Source: Cryptomeria japonica
Taxonomy: Eukaryota > Streptophyta > Pinopsida > Cupressales > Cupressaceae
DNA: 64,000 bases
NCBI RefSeq assembly: GCF_030272615.1
Contig: NC_081415.1
Coordinates: 190,182,270-190,246,269, forward strand
Reading direction: 5' to 3'
Shown here piece by piece: positions 59,139-64,000 of this stretch (position 1 is the first letter of the stretch; each line of letters opens with the position of its first letter). The notes beneath the pieces were generated by a model that saw nothing but the letters and a program-made list of their open reading frames with translations, was not told the origin of the DNA and made no database searches. A program made the position numbers and the translations under genes.

Positions 59139-59150
59139 TGGTATCAGAGC
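59139..59150 (+). promoter_or_regulatory. N3 primer binding site (initiator tRNA-Met type)
   Basis: TGGTATCAGAGC follows the LTR without a gap, an exact iMet-complementary site. Confidence 0.93.
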
Positions 59151-60713
59151 CATTGGGGCTTCATTGATTCATCTTGAAGATGCATTATTGCGACGTCAAG
59201 AGGCAGATCTGAGGAGCAGCATCTTTTGGAGGCGTCCTAGACCAGATCTGACCCCGCCATTGCGTCCAGAAGGCCGTTTCCATGAATTTTGGTTATAAAG
59301 TCGGCCTATTTTGGTGAGAAAATTTTTTTCGCTAATTTTGCTAGTATTGTACGGATTTCAAAAAAAATTTATTATAATTTTAAAAAAATATATATATATT
59401 TTCTGAAATTTTATTTCAAAAAATCAAAAAATGAAAAAAAAAATTGAAAAATAAAAAATAAAAAATAAATTTTTTTTTGTTGGATTTGGGGGTTCGCAGA
59501 CCCCCCGTACTCTACAATACCCTGCAAGTAGCAGGTACTACCGTTGATAGGTACCTGTGTATGCCACCGATGCCGCCCATACCTGTAGAACGCCGCCGCC
59601 GCCGTGCCAGCTCTTCCCGACACAGTCCGCCCGTCGGCAAAACAGACCTCCTACTGACACTCCACCCGACAACTTACTCCCCATCGGACGTCCTCTGCTG
59701 CAGCCCCTCTCCGGTGCCTGTGCCACTCTTCGGTAGCGCTTCCCTCCACATCCGGCGACTTCCAGTCCCATGGCCGCCGGCATATTCTCCTCCGGCGCTA
59801 CAAAGACAGTTAGGCGGCCACTGGCCCACGGGTACAACCCGTACATGTCAGCTCTATACAGCAGCCAAGTCATTCACCACGTCATCTGCCATGCAAAGCC
59901 ACCCAGTTAGCAAATCCGTATGGTACGGCCTGCATAGTCACCCACACAGTCACCTGCCACATCATCTGTCCGTACAGTACGGACGCCCAGTCAATAGGGA
60001 GGCGAAGCTTTTGCGACAGTCATACGACTGTCAAATTTAACACAATGACTTGCTGACGTTAGCACCACGTTATCATTTTTCAAAAATTTTGCAGGCCCCT
60101 CTCATTGAGCTTTTTGATTTTGCAGTTCAACTTCGAATGGCCATAACTTGCTCATTTTTGCTTCTTTTTGGGTGCAATGTTTTTTGAAATGGGCTATAAT
60201 TTTGTGCTCTCCGTAGTGGTGAAGAAATTTTTTGATTTTGATGCACTATTTTTTCAGAAAATGCAGTTTTTGGTGACTGTACCTGAGTAATCCTAGTTTT
60301 TGCAACTTCAGAGGCTTCGTTTGGGGTCATACGACCTCCTTTTCAGGTGCCATTTTTTTTGAAAGTGCGTATTTTTTCATCTACTTTCACATGATGCTAT
60401 CAGATTGATGCCATTGTAAGTAGAAATTGTACTTTCAGATTTTGGCCATTTTTGGCTCTCTTGGTACTTGTATATTTGCTTGAATCTCAGTTAGATTCAT
60501 TGCACTATTGATTGAATTCTCTTGTATCTCATTTGAGAAGTTGTAAAATTTGCATCATAGGTTCACTTTGCCTTGTTTTGCAAGTGGCTCATTGTAATCG
60601 CACTAAGTATAAAGTGCCAAAATCATCACTTTGGGGGGGGTACTTTGATTGAGTGAATTTGGGGGGGTGTCTCTTGTGCTTTTGTGCTCTTGTGTTCCTT
60701 CCTTTTTTCTGCT
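59151..60713 (+). other. N3 leader with a GC-rich insert (59480-60010)
   Basis: A 1.56-kb leader. 59300-59475 is A/T-homopolymer rich. 59480-60010 is abruptly GC-rich, with CCGCCGCCGCCG and many CpG, and has an open 187-codon frame on the plus strand (59477-60040, Pro/Ser/His-rich) plus an overlapping 111-codon frame on the minus strand. 60060-60650 is AT-rich again. G-runs of 8 or 9 and 7 occur near 60632 and 60661. Confidence 0.65.
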
Positions 60714-62507
60714 ATGGGTTCTTCTAAGTTTCCTCTCTTAACTCCTCATAATTATGCTACTTGGAAAATTGATGCATGGAGTAAACTTATGGAAAAAGGA
60801 CTCACTCATTACATTGATGGAACTATTGTTGCTCCAGCTGATCCTAAGGCTGATCTAGTTGGTCACTTAGATTGGCTCACTAAAAATATCATGGCAATTG
60901 GTACCTTAAGAAAGTATGTATCAAAGGATCTCATTTTTCATATTGAGAAGTGTACTCTAATCAAGGATGCTTGGCAAAAGTTTCAAGACTTGTATGGTCA
61001 AGTTCATGAGATTAGGGGATATCAAATTGATAGTGATCTCACCATGTTAGATCCCAAAAACTTTGATACTATACAAGATTATGTCACTAAGGCAAATGAG
61101 TTGAGGGCACAACTCAAAGATTGTGGCATTGATAAGAAGGATACTCAATTGATATTCAACTTGATAGGCAAGCTTCCACAAGAATATGCAGCATTTGTTT
61201 CTAGTTTCCAAACCCATAGGATGACAATGGGTTCAAGCTACAAAATGCCCACATTTGATGCTTTCAATGAAATGTTGATGATGGAACAAACTAAGTTGAT
61301 AAGCATGGGCATTCTTAAGGCTTCTAAGTCTCAAGCATTAGTGACAAATCAAGGGAACAAAGGAAATCAAGGAAAGGACAACTCAAACAAGAAGAAATGG
61401 CAATCAAAGCCTAAAGAAAAAGCACCATCTTCTCCACAACAAGGAGATTCATCCTCTTCCAAGAGAGATAATTCACCAAAGAGGGAGAGACCTACTTGTG
61501 CTTATTGTAAAAAGATTGGTCATGAGGAGCATCGTTGCCATTCTAAGAAGATTGATGAGCTCACACATATCATCAAAAAGCATAACATTGATTTGCCTAA
61601 AGTCTACAAGAAGGATGATTCATCAACTTCCACTTCCTCACATTCAAAAGGAAAAGGGCAAGCATTCATGGCTTCTACAAGTGGAAAGACTCACTCTTTT
61701 GGAACAAGAAAAGGAAAAGCTCTATGTGCTACTACCACTCATGATTCAGAGAGATGGCTTCTAGATTCAGGGGCTTCTCATCATATGGCATCTTCGCAGT
61801 CTATGTTCTCTACATTTGAGCCTTGCACCATGCCACAGATTTTGATGGGCAATCATACATACATGGATGTGATTGGGAAAGGATCTATTGACATTGGGGA
61901 TAACTCCTTCAATGATGTGTTGTGTGTACCCCACTTGACAAACAATCTCCTTTCTATCTATCAAATCACACATGGCGCAACTAAGAGAGTTGTGGAGTTC
62001 ACACCTGACTCAGTTTTCATTAGAGACTTGGAGACTAGAGCTATCATTGCGACTGGGGTGGTTGATCATGCATCTCGGTTATACTCTTTTTCAGATTTTG
62101 TTGATGATGATGATTTCACATTTGATGATTCTACACATGATGATCACACTTCTTGTGTTGGTTCAGATTTTGAGGAGAACTTTGGGCACTTGAACATGGG
62201 GATTCTCACATGTCACCCCATTCTTGAGTCTTGTATTTCATCTCCTCATATTGATATTACATCACCTATTGCACCTGATGATGCAGATAGTGTGACAGTT
62301 TTGCCTTCATGTGATTCAGTGCAGCAGGATATTCATCGTCTTCTAGCTTCAGATTCATGGGATGATTACTTGACAGATATTGTAGGTTTGTTTGTGGAAT
62401 CCTACATCGTAGATTTGGGAGACATCATTGATGACATTCATCTTCTCTTTGATGAAGGTGATCCTTCTTCAATTGTTGTGAGGGCACACTCTGACCCTCT
62501 TGTTTAA
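60714..62507 (+). CDS. N3 gag-protease, intact, no pol domains
   Basis: 597 codons from ATG 60714 (MGSSKFPLLTPHNYATWK); a possible ATG 30 bp upstream adds a hydrophobic leader not typical of copia gag. The capsid (UBN2-type) region covers about residues 10-180, a basic Lys/Gln/Ser-rich linker about 210-260, the zinc knuckle CAYCKKIGHEEHRC about 261-274, and protease active site WLLDSGASHHMA about 347. NLLSIYQITHG and the start of the pre-integrase region follow; then an Asp-rich tail of about 140 residues replaces integrase and RT. All knuckle and protease key residues are intact, so a working gag-protease is plausible. Confidence 0.9.
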   Translation: MGSSKFPLLTPHNYATWKIDAWSKLMEKGLTHYIDGTIVAPADPKADLVGHLDWLTKNIMAIGTLRKYVSKDLIFHIEKCTLIKDAWQKFQDLYGQVHEIRGYQIDSDLTMLDPKNFDTIQDYVTKANELRAQLKDCGIDKKDTQLIFNLIGKLPQEYAAFVSSFQTHRMTMGSSYKMPTFDAFNEMLMMEQTKLISMGILKASKSQALVTNQGNKGNQGKDNSNKKKWQSKPKEKAPSSPQQGDSSSSKRDNSPKRERPTCAYCKKIGHEEHRCHSKKIDELTHIIKKHNIDLPKVYKKDDSSTSTSSHSKGKGQAFMASTSGKTHSFGTRKGKALCATTTHDSERWLLDSGASHHMASSQSMFSTFEPCTMPQILMGNHTYMDVIGKGSIDIGDNSFNDVLCVPHLTNNLLSIYQITHGATKRVVEFTPDSVFIRDLETRAIIATGVVDHASRLYSFSDFVDDDDFTFDDSTHDDHTSCVGSDFEENFGHLNMGILTCHPILESCISSPHIDITSPIAPDDADSVTVLPSCDSVQQDIHRLLASDSWDDYLTDIVGLFVESYIVDLGDIIDDIHLLFDEGDPSSIVVRAHSDPLV

Positions 62508-62990
62508 TCTCTACATGATCATTCTTTCGAGGTTGACATGATTGTGGATACTTATGTACAGCAGTTGGAGGAGGTCTCTTTATGTTTTGAGGAGACATGT
62601 GAGTCTTTGGGACATGTTCTACATCCATCTCCACTAGATCTTGGATTGCCTTTTTCAGCAGTGTGGCACAGTTTACCACCTTTGGAGGGGGTATCTTTCA
62701 GCATCGACATGGGGACACTTGAGCAGTTTTTAGAGATTCCTTTCATCATGAGTTTTCTTCATACATCTTCCCTTCATGATTGGGGAGACTTCATGGATAC
62801 ACCTTTGGTTTTGTTTCTTCCTAAGGGGAGGAATGTTGTTCAACGTTCATGGAGCAGTTTCTTCATACATCGAGCTTCTATCATTGGTGCAGATTCCACA
62901 TTGAGGGGGGGCTTTCTAGCTTCTTTTCTTCTCTCATATGGGGGGGACTTTTTCCTCACATGGGGTTTTGTCCTTCACATTCTTCTATGA
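62508..62990 (+). pseudogene. N3 in-frame extension downstream of the gag-protease stop
   Basis: Same frame as the gag-protease and separated from it by a single TAA. About 160 codons are open (MIVDTYVQQLEEVSLCFEE, GVSFSIDMGTLEQFLEIPF) and end at TGA 62990. Either the stop is a mutation in a longer protein or the frame is open by chance. No domain is recognised. Confidence 0.4.
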
Positions 62991-63212
62991 GAGTTCTCTT
63001 GTATGTTTTTCATCTCTCTTTTGGGGGAGGGTTTTTTCCCATTGGGTTTTTCTCTCTTTCCCCACTTTGTGAGAGTTTTCATTGCATTAGTTTGCATGCA
63101 TTTGCATTTGTACATGGGTACCTAACATGGATTCGTAGCCAGGACCCATCTTGCATTGCTTAGTTGTATCGTAGACTTAAGTGCATTCCCCTAAGTTGCA
63201 CTTAAGGGGGGG
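62991..63212 (+). promoter_or_regulatory. N3 3' region with G-runs and polypurine tract
   Basis: The terminal CACTTAAGGGGGGG (63199-63212) is the probable PPT, next to the 3' LTR. G-runs of five to seven also occur near 62822, 62904, 62939 and 63022. No gene is seen. Confidence 0.7.
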
Positions 63213-63661
63213 TGTTGGTGTAAATAATTATTCATCTTGGATATTATTACACTTACTTAAGTTTACTTAGGAAATGCATTTCATAGTAGTTTGGGTATGA
63301 GACACTTGGGTGTTTGTGCCACATTGGGATAGTGTGTGTAGGAGAAATTCCACCTTTTATGGTGTTGATCTTCTTGTTACACTCCACATTCAGTGGGTGA
63401 TCCACCTCATGTGGACTATTATATTATTTCTCCTACCTACCCACACCTATTTCCTACCTACCCTTGTTTCTTATTGAGCCACATGTCATGTTTGTGTGCT
63501 CACATATCCCTAGCCTTGCCTATATAAGCAAGCTCATCTACATTGTATGTAATTTGAATATTGATCATTTTCTATTGATGAGAATACAGTTTATTCTTGT
63601 CCTATATTGTGTCTCTATTTTGTACATTTCATTGAGCTCTTGATCTTGGCAAAATCTCACA
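63213..63661 (+). repeat. N3 3' LTR
   Basis: 449 bp, TGTTGGTGTAAATAATT to AAATCTCACA, TATA box TATATAAG at 63521-63528. The TSD AATAT follows. Confidence 0.94.
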
Positions 63662-63705
63662 AATATGAACTCGATTGAATGTGTAAACAACAGTGCTAAC
63701 AACTT
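63662..63705 (-). pseudogene. Copia2 integrase fragment
   Basis: The minus strand encodes VVSTVVYTFNRV, the conserved copia integrase segment before the KTPYEL box that resumes at 58688. Similarity ends abruptly at about 63705. Confidence 0.65.
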
Positions 63706-64000
63706 CTCTTCACGACATAAAAGAAAAAGACAATGAATGAGCAAAGACATAACTGACACACAACAAACTTTGAACCTTGAACCTTGAACCAAAAGGTTCA
63801 AGTTCAACATGAACTTTCAATAAAGCGCTCACCTTTACCATGAAACAAAGCCACAAAGACAACTATCTTTAAAGTACGCTTTGAACTTGAACTTTAAACT
63901 AAGGCAAGGTTCAATGACTTGAGTTCAAAGGAAGGAAATACACAACTAAAAAGGAGAATAAAAATTAAAGGATGACTCCCAAATTGAAACTCAAAGAAAA
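63706..64000. other. Unassigned sequence with TTGAACC inverted repeats
   Basis: It does not continue the integrase. Around 63765-63815 several TTTGAACCTTGAACC words and a complementary AAAGGTTCAAGTTCAA form imperfect inverted repeats; related TTGAACTTGAAC words recur at about 63880-63930. It could be the end of another insertion. No coding is seen. Confidence 0.45.

Larger units (their letters stand above)
58689..63661 (+). mobile_element. N3: young copia-derived LTR element with gag-protease only
   Basis: 4973 bp, LTRs 58689-59138 (450 bp) and 63213-63661 (449 bp) that differ at roughly ten positions by eye, TSD AATAT (58684-58688 and 63662-63666), perfect iMet PBS, PPT. The only long frame is an intact gag-protease (60714-62507). 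Integrase, RT and RNase H are absent. It lies in antisense orientation inside the Copia2 integrase. It is the best-preserved insertion in the window. Confidence 0.93.
49401..63705 (-). mobile_element. Copia2: SIRE/Maximus-like Ty1/copia element, broken by three insertions
   Basis: On the minus strand the parts are integrase (63662-63705 and 58400-58688), RT (57791-58300 and 52450-52796), RNase H (51729-52449 and 50180-50252), 3' region and PPT (49816-50180) and LTR (left of 49815). Interruptions are the solo LTR 50253-51723, the three-LTR element 52797-57785 and N3 58689-63661, each with a 5-bp TSD. Motifs such as the RTKH-like box and FTKPLPAD place it near SIRE. It is heavily decayed. Confidence 0.8.

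Noticed and set aside
59538-59873. Minus-strand frame in the GC-rich N3 leader
   Set aside because: Open frames on both strands are expected in GC-rich sequence with few stop codons; neither has a recognised domain.
1-64000. Host protein-coding or tRNA/rRNA genes
   Set aside because: No exon structure, tRNA cloverleaf or rRNA segment could be supported. The TGGTATCAGAGC matches are retrotransposon primer sites, not tRNA genes.

Overview
This window looks like intergenic DNA from a large, repeat-rich seed-plant genome. The sequence is AT-rich. I see no host gene with intact exon structure, and plant-type LTR retrotransposons (Ty3/gypsy Tat lineage, a chromovirus, Ty1/copia) cover almost all of it, mostly nested in one another. 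A gymnosperm is a reasonable guess from the nesting density, but that is inference. Most coding regions are relics, and many in-frame stops sit where CGA, CAG/CAA or TGG would be expected.

Layout. (1) 1-~22145: a Tat-lineage gypsy element (T1, + strand) entered inside its protease. It has RT, RNase H, a second archaeal-type RNase H, integrase, a very long 3' region with an antisense plant-mobile-domain reading frame, and an LTR. Its 3' region is split by N1a (6282-16455, - strand, TSD GATTA), a pol-less LTR element. N1a is itself split by a Tork/Tnt1-like copia (8054-13089, - strand, TSD AATAG). (2) ~22146-37577: a second Tat element (T2, +) that lacks gag and protease. Its integrase is split by N2 (25467-33347, +, TSD CAAGT), a Tat-type element carrying gag and a degenerate protease but no RT or integrase. 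(3) ~37590-~48800: a chromovirus (CV, +). N1b (41107-47664, +, TSD GTTTG/GTTTA), a second copy of the N1 family, lies between its integrase core and its chromodomain. (4) ~49400-~63705: a SIRE/Maximus-like copia (Copia2, -) cut by three insertions: a solo LTR (50253-51723, TSD CACTT), a three-LTR element (52797-57785, TSD GTAGA) and N3 (58689-63661, +, TSD AATAT). N3 is a young copia derivative with an intact gag-protease frame and no pol. (5) 63706-64000: unassigned.

The main biological theme is trans-dependence. Three unrelated LTR families (N1, N2, N3) keep protein-coding capacity but lack reverse transcriptase and integrase, and each has clean LTRs and target-site duplications, so each was presumably mobilised by enzymes supplied by other elements. 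N1 is the least familiar. It encodes a coiled-coil protein with four CCHC zinc knuckles plus a second, roughly 1000-residue protein that I do not recognise. Two copies with different target sites are present, and both carry a duplicated polypurine motif near the 3' LTR.
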